From contig JAUWJC010000089.1 in the NCBI GenBank assembly GCA_030607895.1, positions 1-11,019 of the forward strand: 11,019 bases of DNA, written 5' to 3'. Of the stretch, positions 1 through 7,890 are shown in pieces. Within the stretch, counting starts at the first letter, position 1, and each line of letters starts with the position of its first letter. The translations under genes were made by a program, and so were the position numbers. The stretch comes from Pirellulales bacterium (lineage in GTDB: Bacteria > Planctomycetota > Planctomycetia > Pirellulales > Thermoguttaceae). The notes below the pieces were generated by a model. That model was given only the letters and a program-made list of their open reading frames with translations, ran no database searches and had not been told where the DNA came from.

Positions 1-386
1 AGTACCCTCCGTCCGGCGGCGAACCGCTCTGGACCCGGCCATGGGAGGGATATCTTGGACAGTCCGAGGTGCTCTTTGCGCCCTGCCATTGCATTACATC
101 GAAACAACACCAAACGCTCGACGGCAAAGGCTATCTGTATGCCGCCGGCAAGTACAGTGTTCAAGTGATTAGCTGCGAGACGGGAAAGCTGGTGGGGGAA
201 TTCGGAAGCTATGGCAACATGGATTGCCAGGGCAAAGGAAGCAAGTATCCGCACCCCGAGCTTCCTTTCGGAACCATATCCGCGCTCTCCGTCTGGAAAG
301 ACCGGCTCTTTGTTGTGGACGTGCTGAATCGACGCATCGTCAAGTGCCGTATTATCTATGGACAAGCGGAGAAGAAAGGGCCTTGA
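1..386 (+). CDS. C-terminal part of a secreted beta-propeller (NHL-type) protein, cut by the window edge
   Basis: The reading frame is open from the left edge (first full codon at base 3) to a TGA at 384-386, giving about 127 residues. The gene starts outside the window; the in-frame GTG at 69 is internal, because residues before it still align with the next gene. The protein matches the C-terminus of the neighbour at 423-3620 almost residue for residue, including SGGEPLW, a PCHC motif, KGYLYAAGKYSVQVISCETG and DVLNRRIVKCRIIY. It ends in an eight-residue tail (GQAEKKGP) where the neighbour has a single Gln. By analogy the missing part should carry a signal peptide, a CBM9-like domain and most of a propeller. 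It is the upstream member of a tandem pair, 36 bases from the next start, so cotranscription is likely. The exact function is unknown; an extracellular role in carbohydrate binding is inferred. Confidence 0.85.
   Translation, partial: YPPSGGEPLWTRPWEGYLGQSEVLFAPCHCITSKQHQTLDGKGYLYAAGKYSVQVISCETGKLVGEFGSYGNMDCQGKGSKYPHPELPFGTISALSVWKDRLFVVDVLNRRIVKCRIIYGQAEKKGP
116..359 (+). repeat. High-identity repeat copy 1 (3' end of the upstream propeller gene)
   Basis: This segment matches 3371-3614 with roughly 15 differences by hand count (about 94% identity). The bases just before it (3-115 against 3258-3370) differ at about 26 of 113 positions (about 77%). Similarity ends abruptly after the shared final IIY codons, just before the stop codons. 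The copies lie 3255 bases apart in direct orientation. Confidence 0.8.
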
Positions 387-411
387 TCGTAACCTTGCCA
401 AATTCAACATA

Positions 412-416
412 GGGAG
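412..416 (+). promoter_or_regulatory. Ribosome binding site for the 423-3620 gene
   Basis: GGGAG lies six bases before the ATG at 423, within the 36-base gap after the upstream gene's stop. The site supports ATG 423 as the start and argues for translation within a shared transcript. Confidence 0.6.
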
Positions 417-422
417 ACGAAA

Positions 423-3400
423 ATGTCAATCATTACAGGCAGCCACCGCTCGGACAGGCGTGGGACGCAGCGGTTACGAAACATCCATATTGCGGTTGCC
501 ATTCTGGGCTCACTGCTGTGCCTTGACCGGGTGCCGGCAGCGGAAAGCCGGCCCGACAAGAGCCCCATGTTGCGGGTGCCGCCGACGGATTCCAAGCCGG
601 TGGTGGACGGAAAGCTCGACGAGCCGTGCTGGAAGGATGCGGCAAGAACAGGTCCGCTCAAAGTCACACGGGCAGAGCCGTCGAAGTCAACCACCGAGGC
701 GTTTATCTTGCGCGACGCCGACCATCTCTATATCGGTGTAAGCTGCGCGGGGAAGGATGCGGTGGGTGGAAAGGCCAAGCCCGGCAAGCCGTCGAAGGGA
801 GTGGAATCCGTCGAGTTGCTAATCGACTCGAATGGCGATGGGAATTCCTACTACCTGATCCGGATCGCCAATGAGAACGGAGGAAAAACCTCATCTTCTT
901 ACAATGAGAATGAGCCGCCCTGGCACGACCGGACGTGGCAACCGCGGTTCAAGTCCGCCGCGGCAAAGGGCACGGGTGCGTGGGCCGTTGAGTTGGCTCT
1001 TCCGTTTGAGATCTTCAACAAGAACAAGACGCTCGCAGCGGAGATCGGGTTCAACATCCGGCGGTCCGGCATGCCCGGAGGCGAAACCCATTGCTGGCAG
1101 GGCATGTCCGCGAATCCCGGCGAGTGGGGAGTCCTGACGGGCATCCCGGCGCGCAAGAGTCTTCCGAGGCCCGACTATGGAACACGCGGGCTTAATAGAT
1201 GGTATGACCCGCCAAACAAGGCGGGTAGATCGTTTCTGGCCGAAGAAGAAGAGCGGACGATACAGCTTGGCCCCGGTTCCACTCACCCCGGCACGACGGG
1301 CGAGGTGAAGCTGGAGTTGGAGGGGTTCCTGCTGGCGGGCGATCCTCATGCGCGGGGCAATATATGGGACCTCGCCGTTAATGAGCAGAAGGGGGAGCTT
1401 TATGTGCTCTCCGATACGAGACCGGTAAGAGGGTTGGCCGAGGTGCGGGTCTTCGACCGGCAGGGCAACTATCTGCGGACGATCATGCCGCTGAACCCAA
1501 ACTTGCCCCGCTCGAGCGTGCGGGACGTTTGCCGAAAGACGGCGAGGGAAGGGGGCGCGGAGTTGGTCATCCCGAAACTGTTCGAGACCTGGGGCGAATT
1601 CTCCATGTACGGAAACTGGTGGAACTTCCCTCAGAAGATGACGCTGGCGCCCAACGGCGACTTGATCATGGCCAACATTTTCAGAGGAATACTACTGAGA
1701 ATGAAGCCTGACGGAAGCTTGCCCCTGGAGGGATGGACCTCGGCTTACCATCGAGGGCGAAATGAACCGTTCGAAAGCGCCGCCTGGACCCAGCACCGCT
1801 GGCAAATTCCCGATCTGAAGAACTACATGCCCTTTCAATCGCTTCGCTATCCCTACTTCTGTTTTGACCCGGGCGGCCTGCTGTACGTCTCGGCGGGGCA
1901 AAGTGCCCACCGGACAAGGCAGTACGGCTACTACTTTGAAGTGGACGAAAAAGACGTCAGCTACTGCTGGGAAGTGAGCGGAAAAGAGGGGCGAGGAGCT
2001 TATGTTTGGAAGTGTCGGATGCACCAGGGCGTAAAGGTTGAGAAACAGAACGCTTTCGGTGGTTTCGCCGAGCCGAGTGGGCTGGTCCTCGACGGAAATC
2101 ATCTGATCGTGGCGGATGCCGGGAACAACCGCCTCCAAGTACTCGGAGAAGACGGCCGGCTGGCGGCATCCATAACACACTATGAACACGAAGGGAAAAA
2201 AGAACCACTGAATGGTCCAACCGCTTTGGCGATCGATCACGAAAAACATCTCTATGTGCTCGTCGGCCCGGAGCCAAGACCGAAGGACCGGCGCGTCGAA
2301 CGCACGTTGGGGTCGTTGCGGCAGGCTGTGGTCGCCGCGGCAGGGAAACCTCCCGAGGCCCCCAGGAAACTGATCAAACTCAGGAGTTGGAAGCAGCCCG
2401 ATCTTCTAGCGGTTTCCAAGCCCCTGCAGCAGGACGTACTGCAGATCGCCGTGGACGCCGGGGTATCCCCGCCGCTGGTGTGGGTGGCCAATGGCACCGG
2501 CCCGGGGAGCCTGGTGCAGTTGGCGGGCGACGATCTCTCGATGAAGGCGGAATGGGTGGACAACGGCGAGACGCTGTCCCATCCCATGCAACCCGGCAGT
2601 CAGCCCATACTCAACATCGACCCGCAAACCGGCCACATCTACGTCGAAGACGACTCAAACCACCGGCTCAAACAGTTCGGGACGGTTTACCGGCTCGATC
2701 AGAATGGAAACGTGCTGAAGAAGTGGCCGCCCTTCTTCTTCGACGCCAGGGGCTTGAAGATGACCTCGCCTTGGTTCACGTTGAATTACGAGCGACATTT
2801 CCGCCATCCGGAGGAGCCGCTGTTTATCGATTCCATTTTCGGAAAAGACGGCAGGGTTTACCGGTGGAAATTAGGGAAGGCCGGCGTGGAAATCCTCCGC
2901 TTCGACCGTGAGGGGAAAGCGATCCCTTTCAAGACCACGGGGAGCAACGCCCTATTCGTCGATCGCGCCATGCGCGTGAACTACTGGCACGATACCTACC
3001 ACGGCATGGACGTCGACCGGCACGGCAACATCTACTATGTCGCCAAAGTGGACGTCGATCCAAAATCGCGGCCCGTGAGTGCGTACGCCGCCTTGCACCG
3101 CCAGATAAACGTATACGACGCCGACGGGAAGCTGCAAAAGCGAGGCCTGCTCGGTCTGGATTGCGTGCGAGGCATCCAGGTCGACGACGAAGAAAACTTG
3201 TACGTCCTTTACCGTCCCGCCGAGAGGCCGTGGGAGCATTATCTGGCGCTATCAAAGTTCGCGCCTTCCGGGGGCGAACCGCTCTGGTCCCGGCGGTGGG
3301 AGGGACATTTGGGGAACTCCGAAGTGATTTCTCCGCCTTGCCATTGCGTTGCATCCAGGCATCACCAAACGCTGGACGGGAAAGGCTATCTGTATGCCGC

Positions 3401-3620
3401 CGGCAAGTACAGTGTTCAAGTGATTAGCTGCGAGACGGGAAAGCTGGTGGGGGAATTTGGAAGCTACGGCAATATGGATTGCCAGGGCACCGGAAGCAAG
3501 TTCCCGCACCCCGAGCTTCCGTTCGGAACGATATCCGCACTCTCCGTCTGGAAAGACCGGCTCTTCGTTGTGGACGTGCTGAATCGACGCATTGTCAAGT
3601 GCCGTATTATTTATCAATGA
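423..3620 (+). CDS. Secreted CBM9-like and NHL/beta-propeller protein, 1065 aa
   Basis: Residues 1-20 are basic, 21-34 are hydrophobic (IHIAVAILGSLLCL), and cleavage is likely near VPAA40, so the protein is exported. Residues about 50-225 resemble a family 9-type carbohydrate-binding domain: the typical VDGKLDEPCW opening at 61-70, then EAFILRDADHLYIGVSC, then a strand rich in FNIRRSG. The rest (about 290-1065) looks like propeller blades with NHL-type signatures: PSGLVLDGNHLIVADAGNNR, GPTALAIDHEKHLYVL, GMDVDRHGNIYYVAK and GIQVDDEENLYVLYR. A cysteine-histidine cluster (C973, H974, C975, H980, H981) is shared with the paralog upstream. No catalytic residues of a known enzyme were recognised. 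Known for these families: CBM9-like domains bind sugars, and NHL propellers bind ligands or proteins or carry lyase activity. A role in extracellular polysaccharide handling is inferred. An alternative is a large structural surface protein. Confidence 0.9.
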   Translation: MSIITGSHRSDRRGTQRLRNIHIAVAILGSLLCLDRVPAAESRPDKSPMLRVPPTDSKPVVDGKLDEPCWKDAARTGPLKVTRAEPSKSTTEAFILRDADHLYIGVSCAGKDAVGGKAKPGKPSKGVESVELLIDSNGDGNSYYLIRIANENGGKTSSSYNENEPPWHDRTWQPRFKSAAAKGTGAWAVELALPFEIFNKNKTLAAEIGFNIRRSGMPGGETHCWQGMSANPGEWGVLTGIPARKSLPRPDYGTRGLNRWYDPPNKAGRSFLAEEEERTIQLGPGSTHPGTTGEVKLELEGFLLAGDPHARGNIWDLAVNEQKGELYVLSDTRPVRGLAEVRVFDRQGNYLRTIMPLNPNLPRSSVRDVCRKTAREGGAELVIPKLFETWGEFSMYGNWWNFPQKMTLAPNGDLIMANIFRGILLRMKPDGSLPLEGWTSAYHRGRNEPFESAAWTQHRWQIPDLKNYMPFQSLRYPYFCFDPGGLLYVSAGQSAHRTRQYGYYFEVDEKDVSYCWEVSGKEGRGAYVWKCRMHQGVKVEKQNAFGGFAEPSGLVLDGNHLIVADAGNNRLQVLGEDGRLAASITHYEHEGKKEPLNGPTALAIDHEKHLYVLVGPEPRPKDRRVERTLGSLRQAVVAAAGKPPEAPRKLIKLRSWKQPDLLAVSKPLQQDVLQIAVDAGVSPPLVWVANGTGPGSLVQLAGDDLSMKAEWVDNGETLSHPMQPGSQPILNIDPQTGHIYVEDDSNHRLKQFGTVYRLDQNGNVLKKWPPFFFDARGLKMTSPWFTLNYERHFRHPEEPLFIDSIFGKDGRVYRWKLGKAGVEILRFDREGKAIPFKTTGSNALFVDRAMRVNYWHDTYHGMDVDRHGNIYYVAKVDVDPKSRPVSAYAALHRQINVYDADGKLQKRGLLGLDCVRGIQVDDEENLYVLYRPAERPWEHYLALSKFAPSGGEPLWSRRWEGHLGNSEVISPPCHCVASRHHQTLDGKGYLYAAGKYSVQVISCETGKLVGEFGSYGNMDCQGTGSKFPHPELPFGTISALSVWKDRLFVVDVLNRRIVKCRIIYQ
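3371..3614 (+). repeat. High-identity repeat copy 2 (3' end of the 423-3620 gene)
   Basis: Direct-repeat partner of 116-359, lying in the last 80 or so codons of the downstream paralog. Most of the few differences are at third codon positions, so the protein is nearly unchanged. The pair is a natural substrate for recombination that would delete or duplicate the 3.2 kb between them. Confidence 0.8.
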
Positions 3621-3917
3621 CTCGCTTAAAGGGGTAAAACCGACGTTTGGCTGAGGATGACGATCTGGTATGCCTCGCAGCCCACGCTTTGTTGCTGCAT
3701 GGATGTCAGCGGTGATCAAGTGTGCGGCAAGCGTGTCACACCCAAACGGCTGAAAGCCAAAACGGTATCTACCGTTTTGCGCGCACCTCGGCCTCAAGAA
3801 TACCGCTATTTCCCGAGAAAAAGTGCAATCGTCTAAGAGCCCTTGCAACACCCACCGAAAGCCGTAAAACGCCATTATTCTTCGAGGGAAACGAGCCTAT
3901 TCAGTGATTCTGAGGAG
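3621..3917. other. Gene-poor stretch after the + strand pair
   Basis: No convincing gene is visible. The only + strand open frame (3722-3907, GTG start) has no ribosome binding site and no recognisable domain. The stretch contains one clear structure, the hairpin at 3758-3779, and leads directly into the tRNA 3' half at 3918. If that tRNA half is an attachment-site remnant, this stretch would be the end of an integrated element. Confidence 0.5.
3758..3779 (+). terminator. Perfect AT-rich hairpin, possible (bidirectional) terminator
   Basis: CAAAACGGT, then ATCT, then ACCGTTTTG: a perfect nine-base-pair stem with a four-base loop. The run of T lies inside the 3' arm rather than after it, and the stem core has few GC pairs, so it would be a weak intrinsic terminator. 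It lies 138 bases after the stop of the 423-3620 gene and is the first clear hairpin there. It could instead be a protein-binding palindrome. Confidence 0.4.
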
Positions 3918-3962
3918 AGCTTCCCAAGCTGGACGCCGCGGGTCCGAATCCCGTCTCCCGCT
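3918..3962 (+). pseudogene. 3' half of tRNA-Gly(CCC), no recognisable 5' half
   Basis: From the anticodon loop onward the sequence reads as a glycine tRNA. The anticodon loop TTCCCAA has anticodon CCC. The partial 3' anticodon strand GCTGG is followed by a five-base variable loop (ACGCC). The T arm is GCGGG / TCCGAAT / CCCGT, and the 3' acceptor strand is CTCCCGC with discriminator T at 3962. The acceptor needs GCGGGAG about 70 bases upstream; none is there and no D arm can be folded. Only three pairs of the anticodon stem form (AGC/GCT), so tRNA similarity starts at about 3918. The T loop has C where T55 is expected, which suggests decay. It is followed by a terminator at 3971. It is either a displaced 3' half left by site-specific integration or a decayed tRNA gene. 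Confidence 0.7.
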
Positions 3963-3970
3963 CTCTAAGT

Positions 3971-4008
3971 AAGCCGTTGACAGCGATTGTCAGCGGCTTC
4001 TTTCTTCT
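3971..4008 (+). terminator. Strong intrinsic terminator after the tRNA-Gly 3' half
   Basis: AAGCCGTTGACA (3971-3982) pairs over twelve positions, with one T-G wobble, with TGTCAGCGGCTT (3988-3999) around a five-base loop GCGAT. A pyrimidine-rich, T-heavy tail (CTTTCTTCT) follows. This is a classic intrinsic terminator for + strand transcription, and its place nine bases after the tRNA end suggests it belonged to the original tRNA gene. Confidence 0.8.
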
Positions 4009-4259
4009 GACTGGGCATGCACTTGCGTCAACGGACGATGCGACGCACTCACGAAATCAGGCATCCCCAAGTCGTCCATCTTCATCGACAAGTGTTCACT
4101 CAAGACTCGCCGGACCATGACACTACACCTGCATCCACAAGCACAGGAAGAATGACGATGCGGGGATGAAAGGTGATGCTGAAACGCCAAGTGGTGCAGG
4201 TGAAGAGACGAAGGATGGCCGTCGGGTTGGTTGTCCGCGAGTCCCACACGCCTGGCTTT
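4009..4259. other. Convergent intergenic stretch without recognisable features
   Basis: It lies between the tRNA remnant's terminator and the stop codon of the - strand heme protein gene. Short open frames occur on both strands but none has a ribosome binding site or a familiar domain. I found no strong hairpin followed by a T run that would terminate the - strand operon. Confidence 0.4.
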
Positions 4260-7200
4260 TCACTTGTCGGCCTTCGGCTCGTCGAGCGACTGGAGCAGTT
4301 CTATCCGGTCGAAAAGCGCTTCGCCGCCCATCGCAGTGGGGGCGATACCGGTGAGTGTAAAGGAGCCGAAATCCTTCCACAGGTCACGGGTTACGACGAC
4401 CCACTCTCGGGGCGCCTGCGAGGAGACCTCCACCGCTTTCCAGCCGGTGGTGTTCTTACCAGCGTAGTAGCGGCGTAGCGGCTTGTCGGCGGGCGGCCAG
4501 GCACCGTCGGCGGCCAATTCAATCATGACTCCCTCGCCGCCTCGCGACTTCCAGGTGAACCGCAGGTAGCGGAACTCGCCGGGGCCGGGGTTCTCGGCTA
4601 TTGCGTACTCCCAGCCGGGGATCCGCGACGACGAGCGTTGCAGCGGGCTCACCGCCAACGAGGCCGTCCCGGAGAAGCAGTCGTCGGTCTTGATGCCGAC
4701 CGTGCCCGGACCTTCCGTGAGCACTTCGGCAAACGCATGATCGTCTTCGAACAACGTGACGACCGGCGGCGGCAACGGGCCGAGGGCCTCGCGCAAATAG
4801 GCGATCAGGTCTGCCACGTCTTGCGGGCTGACCTCCTTTTCCAGTTCCTCCGGCATCATCGACAAGGGTGAAGCCTCCATCTCGTCGATGTCTTTGCGGA
4901 GAATCATCTCCTCGACGCCCTCCTCTTTGCGCAGCGTGATGCTGGTTGCCGTCTCGGCGGCCAACACTCCGGTGAAGATCCGGCCGTCTTCGGTCACTAC
5001 CGTGTAGTTCTGGTAGCCCACGGTGATCTCGCGGCCGGGATCGAGGACGTCCGATACGAGGGTTTCGTCCGCCCGGGTTTTGGCAGCCGCCAAATCGGGC
5101 CCCACCTCGTAGCCTTGATCTTGGAGCTTGTGGCACTTGGCGCACTGCTTCTCGAACACCTCGCTTCCACGCTTGGCGTTGCGATCGAGCTTCAGGGCGG
5201 CCTGGTACCGAGCGAGCAGTTGTTTGCGGCCCTTTGCGGCGTCTTGACCGGCCAGCAGCGACCTGGCCCGGTCGCGTATCTGTGGATCGGCGTTGTCGGT
5301 CAACTGCCGCCGGCGGCTCACATTGAGTGCTGCCGGCTGTATCCGCTTCTGCTGGACGGCGTCCAGCAGTCCCGGCAGGCGATTCTTGCGGCTGAAGATC
5401 GCATCGATCACGGCGGCTTGGACCTTGGGCGTGCGGCTGTCGAAGTCGGCCAGCAAGACCGCACTGACACCCGGGTCGTCGGCCGACGAGATCGCGGCAA
5501 CCGCCGCAAGCTGGATGTCGAGCGGCTCTCGGGCATCGAGGAGCCGTTGGGCGGTTGACACAAGTTGTGAGTAGGGCGCGCTGCCAAGCAACCGAATGGC
5601 AGCCTGACGATCTTCGACGGTCCGGCCCTCGTCGAGTGCGACCTTGCTCGCCGCCGCCAGGGCCTTTTTCATTTCCTCACCTTCCTGAAGCTTTACCAGC
5701 CCGGCCACCGTGACGGCCAGCGTTTGAACCTCGGCAGACGGACTGACCAGCAGGCGGCGCAAGGCGGTTTGCCCTTCGGGAGAGGTCAGCGGTTTCGGCT
5801 TTCCCCGTTTGAGCCCTTCGACGAGGCCTTTCAAGCAATTGATTCTCAGCGCGGCGAACTTCTGGCCCTTGCCCTGAGCGATCGTCGCCAATAAGTTGCC
5901 GATTTCATCGTTATTGCGGCGGGCACCGGCGACCGCAGCCAGCGGGTGGACCAACTGCCCGGCCTCGCCCGCACTCTCGGCCCGCTCCAGAATCATGCCA
6001 AGCAAGCGGTCGGCCGAATGGGCGACCGAACTGAGAATGGCGTCCGCCATCCACTTTTCGCCGCCGTGACGGGCGGCCAGTTGGACCAGCGCGTGGACCG
6101 CCTGCGGGTCTTTGCTCTGGCCCAGCGTCAGGCCGAGCTGCAGCCGGACCTTGGGATCAGGATCGTCGACCGTCGCGAAGACCTTTTTGGTCAGGCCGGG
6201 CGATTTGTCCAAGTAGGGTTCGGCCAGTCGTAGGGCGTGCATCCGGACGCCGAAATGCGAATCACCCAACGCGCGTTCGACCAGCGCCGGATCCAGTGCG
6301 TCGAGGCCATCAAGGGTGCACAGCGCATGGAGCCGGGTTTGGGGTGTTTTTCCTTCCCGGGCAACAGACGCAAGCGGCCCGACTGCCGTCTTGTCGCCCC
6401 GCTCGACCAACAGCCGCTGGGCAGTCTGCCGCCACCAGGCGTTCGTGCTGGAAAGCCGCTCGACGAGTTCCTGAGTGGACGCCTTGTTAAGATCGAACTT
6501 CCGCGGCTTGGGTGTGCCGTCGGCCACTAGGCGATAGATCCGCCCGCGATCACGGCCGGCAATCAGTGCCTCGACGTATTGCTGCTGTAGGAACCTGGGA
6601 ATGGCCGAGAAATCCTCGATGATCTCGCGGTACATGTCGACGATGTACAGTGCCCCGTCGGGGCCGTTCATCATGTTGACCGGCCGGAACCAAACCTCGG
6701 TGGACGCCAGGAACTCGACCTTATCTTCCGTCGCCCGCTCGATCTTGTAACCGGCGCCGTCGCGGACCAGCAGGCAGCGGTGGATGAGGTTATAGGCATC
6801 TTCGCAGAAGAAGTAGTTCCCGTGGTACTCGGCGGGAAACTGGGTTGCCTGATAGATGACGTTCCCGCAGGCAGAGGTGACGTAGCCGTGAGACGTCTCC
6901 GTCGCCCCGTAGAACTTCACCCACGCCGGGTCCTGGCCACGCTTCATCCGCCAGGGGTGCGGCTGGTTGATGGGGTACAAGTCGTTGTAGGGCAAGAGCA
7001 CTACAAACCCGCCCTTGGCTGGGTGATACGGATTTCGCGCCAGGTATCGGGGCGGCAAGGGCACCACGTAGCGGACAGGCTGAGACTGAACGATGAGAAA
7101 GCGGTCGCCCCAGTCGGAAATGGCCTGGCCAAACTGGCCGCTGCCGGTAGCCGGCTCCTTGGCAGTTCCGTCCGACTTGAATCGGGCACCTTCGTCGCAG

Positions 7201-7847
7201 TAGATCCAGTTATCCAGGTTCCAGCGGGGGTTGCTGGGCCGGCTCCACATGGGACCACCGGCCGTCGAGTAGAGCTTCTCGCGGACTTCCGCCTTTCCGT
7301 CCCCGTCGCGATCGGCCAGAAAGAATATGTCCGGCGAACAGACGACAATCACCCCGTCACGCGCCGCCACCACGCCGTAACACGGCGGCAACCGGTCGGC
7401 CCAGACCTGGCATGAGTCCATGCGGCCGTCGCCGTCGGTGTCTTCCAACAGCTTGACCGTGCCGTATTGTTCCTTTTCGGCGCGCTTCCGCATCTCTTCG
7501 CCGACATCCATAACACGTCTGCCCTTCCTGTCGAGCCCCCCCGTCTTGTTCAACTCGATGATGTCGTAGTAGCCTTCCAGGTTGTAGCCGTGTATCTCGC
7601 AAACGAAGATCCGCCCCCGTGCGTCGAAGTCCATCGCCACCGGGTCGGCCAGATGCGGCTCGCTGGCGACAATCTCCACGCGGAAACCTTTCGGAACTTG
7701 CATGAGCTTGACGCTTTTTTCCGGCGGATTGGGTTGCGGCCGGTCGGTAGCCAGCTTGATCTCGGCGCCGCACGAAGGCGCTGGACAAACTTGCCACGAC
7801 GCCGTCACTACGACGCCTACCAAAGCGATCAGGGCCGTTCTGTTCAT
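4260..7847 (-). CDS. Secreted PVC-type heme-binding protein: propeller, HEAT repeats, cytochrome c, C-terminal extension (1195 aa)
   Basis: The start at 7847 is chosen because GGGAG lies eight bases before it and it begins a signal peptide (MNRTALIALVGVVVTASW, cleavage near CGA28). Residues about 45-445 match the planctomycete/verrucomicrobial membrane-bound-dehydrogenase-type propeller: VPKGFRVEIVASEPHLADPV, two calcium-type loops (DTDGDGRMD 136-144, DRDGDGKAE 179-187), a TSHGYVTSACG stretch and GPDGALYIVDMYREIIE. Residues about 455-870 are HEAT-like helical repeats. Residues about 890-1030 form a cytochrome c domain with the CAKCH heme site at 902-906 and likely axial methionine at M997 or M998 (SMMPEE). 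The last 155 residues form an extra, beta-rich, probably sugar- or ligand-binding domain. The family is thought to oxidise sugars or related compounds and pass electrons to c-type heme; the substrate is not established. It is probably cotranscribed with the GH-like gene upstream, separated by 181 bases containing a large inverted repeat. Confidence 0.93.
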   Translation of the reverse strand: MNRTALIALVGVVVTASWQVCPAPSCGAEIKLATDRPQPNPPEKSVKLMQVPKGFRVEIVASEPHLADPVAMDFDARGRIFVCEIHGYNLEGYYDIIELNKTGGLDRKGRRVMDVGEEMRKRAEKEQYGTVKLLEDTDGDGRMDSCQVWADRLPPCYGVVAARDGVIVVCSPDIFFLADRDGDGKAEVREKLYSTAGGPMWSRPSNPRWNLDNWIYCDEGARFKSDGTAKEPATGSGQFGQAISDWGDRFLIVQSQPVRYVVPLPPRYLARNPYHPAKGGFVVLLPYNDLYPINQPHPWRMKRGQDPAWVKFYGATETSHGYVTSACGNVIYQATQFPAEYHGNYFFCEDAYNLIHRCLLVRDGAGYKIERATEDKVEFLASTEVWFRPVNMMNGPDGALYIVDMYREIIEDFSAIPRFLQQQYVEALIAGRDRGRIYRLVADGTPKPRKFDLNKASTQELVERLSSTNAWWRQTAQRLLVERGDKTAVGPLASVAREGKTPQTRLHALCTLDGLDALDPALVERALGDSHFGVRMHALRLAEPYLDKSPGLTKKVFATVDDPDPKVRLQLGLTLGQSKDPQAVHALVQLAARHGGEKWMADAILSSVAHSADRLLGMILERAESAGEAGQLVHPLAAVAGARRNNDEIGNLLATIAQGKGQKFAALRINCLKGLVEGLKRGKPKPLTSPEGQTALRRLLVSPSAEVQTLAVTVAGLVKLQEGEEMKKALAAASKVALDEGRTVEDRQAAIRLLGSAPYSQLVSTAQRLLDAREPLDIQLAAVAAISSADDPGVSAVLLADFDSRTPKVQAAVIDAIFSRKNRLPGLLDAVQQKRIQPAALNVSRRRQLTDNADPQIRDRARSLLAGQDAAKGRKQLLARYQAALKLDRNAKRGSEVFEKQCAKCHKLQDQGYEVGPDLAAAKTRADETLVSDVLDPGREITVGYQNYTVVTEDGRIFTGVLAAETATSITLRKEEGVEEMILRKDIDEMEASPLSMMPEELEKEVSPQDVADLIAYLREALGPLPPPVVTLFEDDHAFAEVLTEGPGTVGIKTDDCFSGTASLAVSPLQRSSSRIPGWEYAIAENPGPGEFRYLRFTWKSRGGEGVMIELAADGAWPPADKPLRRYYAGKNTTGWKAVEVSSQAPREWVVVTRDLWKDFGSFTLTGIAPTAMGGEALFDRIELLQSLDEPKADK

Positions 7848-7855
7848 GAATTGCA

Positions 7856-7860
7856 CTCCC
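7856..7860 (-). promoter_or_regulatory. Ribosome binding site deciding the start of the heme protein gene
   Basis: GGGAG on the - strand, eight bases before ATG 7847. It shows that the open frame upstream (to 7985), which runs through the inverted repeat, is not part of the protein. Confidence 0.7.
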
Positions 7861-7890
7861 GGTGGGTTCTCAAGTGGACTTCGCCTGGGT

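Noticed and set aside
3252..3875. A 207-codon - strand open frame
   Set aside because: Half of it is antisense to the end of the 423-3620 gene; no domain or ribosome site was recognised.
3722..3907. A 61-codon + strand frame just before the tRNA half, considered as an integrase C-terminus
   Set aside because: The basic sequence is suggestive of an integrase tail by position only; no catalytic motif is present and a stop lies nine bases upstream of the GTG.
4166..4478. Short + strand frames at the end of the heme protein gene
   Set aside because: Antisense to the conserved C-terminal extension, without start signals or domains.
7770..7790. Lipobox in the heme protein signal peptide (APSC)
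   Set aside because: The residue three before the cysteine is Ala rather than Leu or a close substitute, and a normal cleavage site follows, so a lipoprotein call is not supported.
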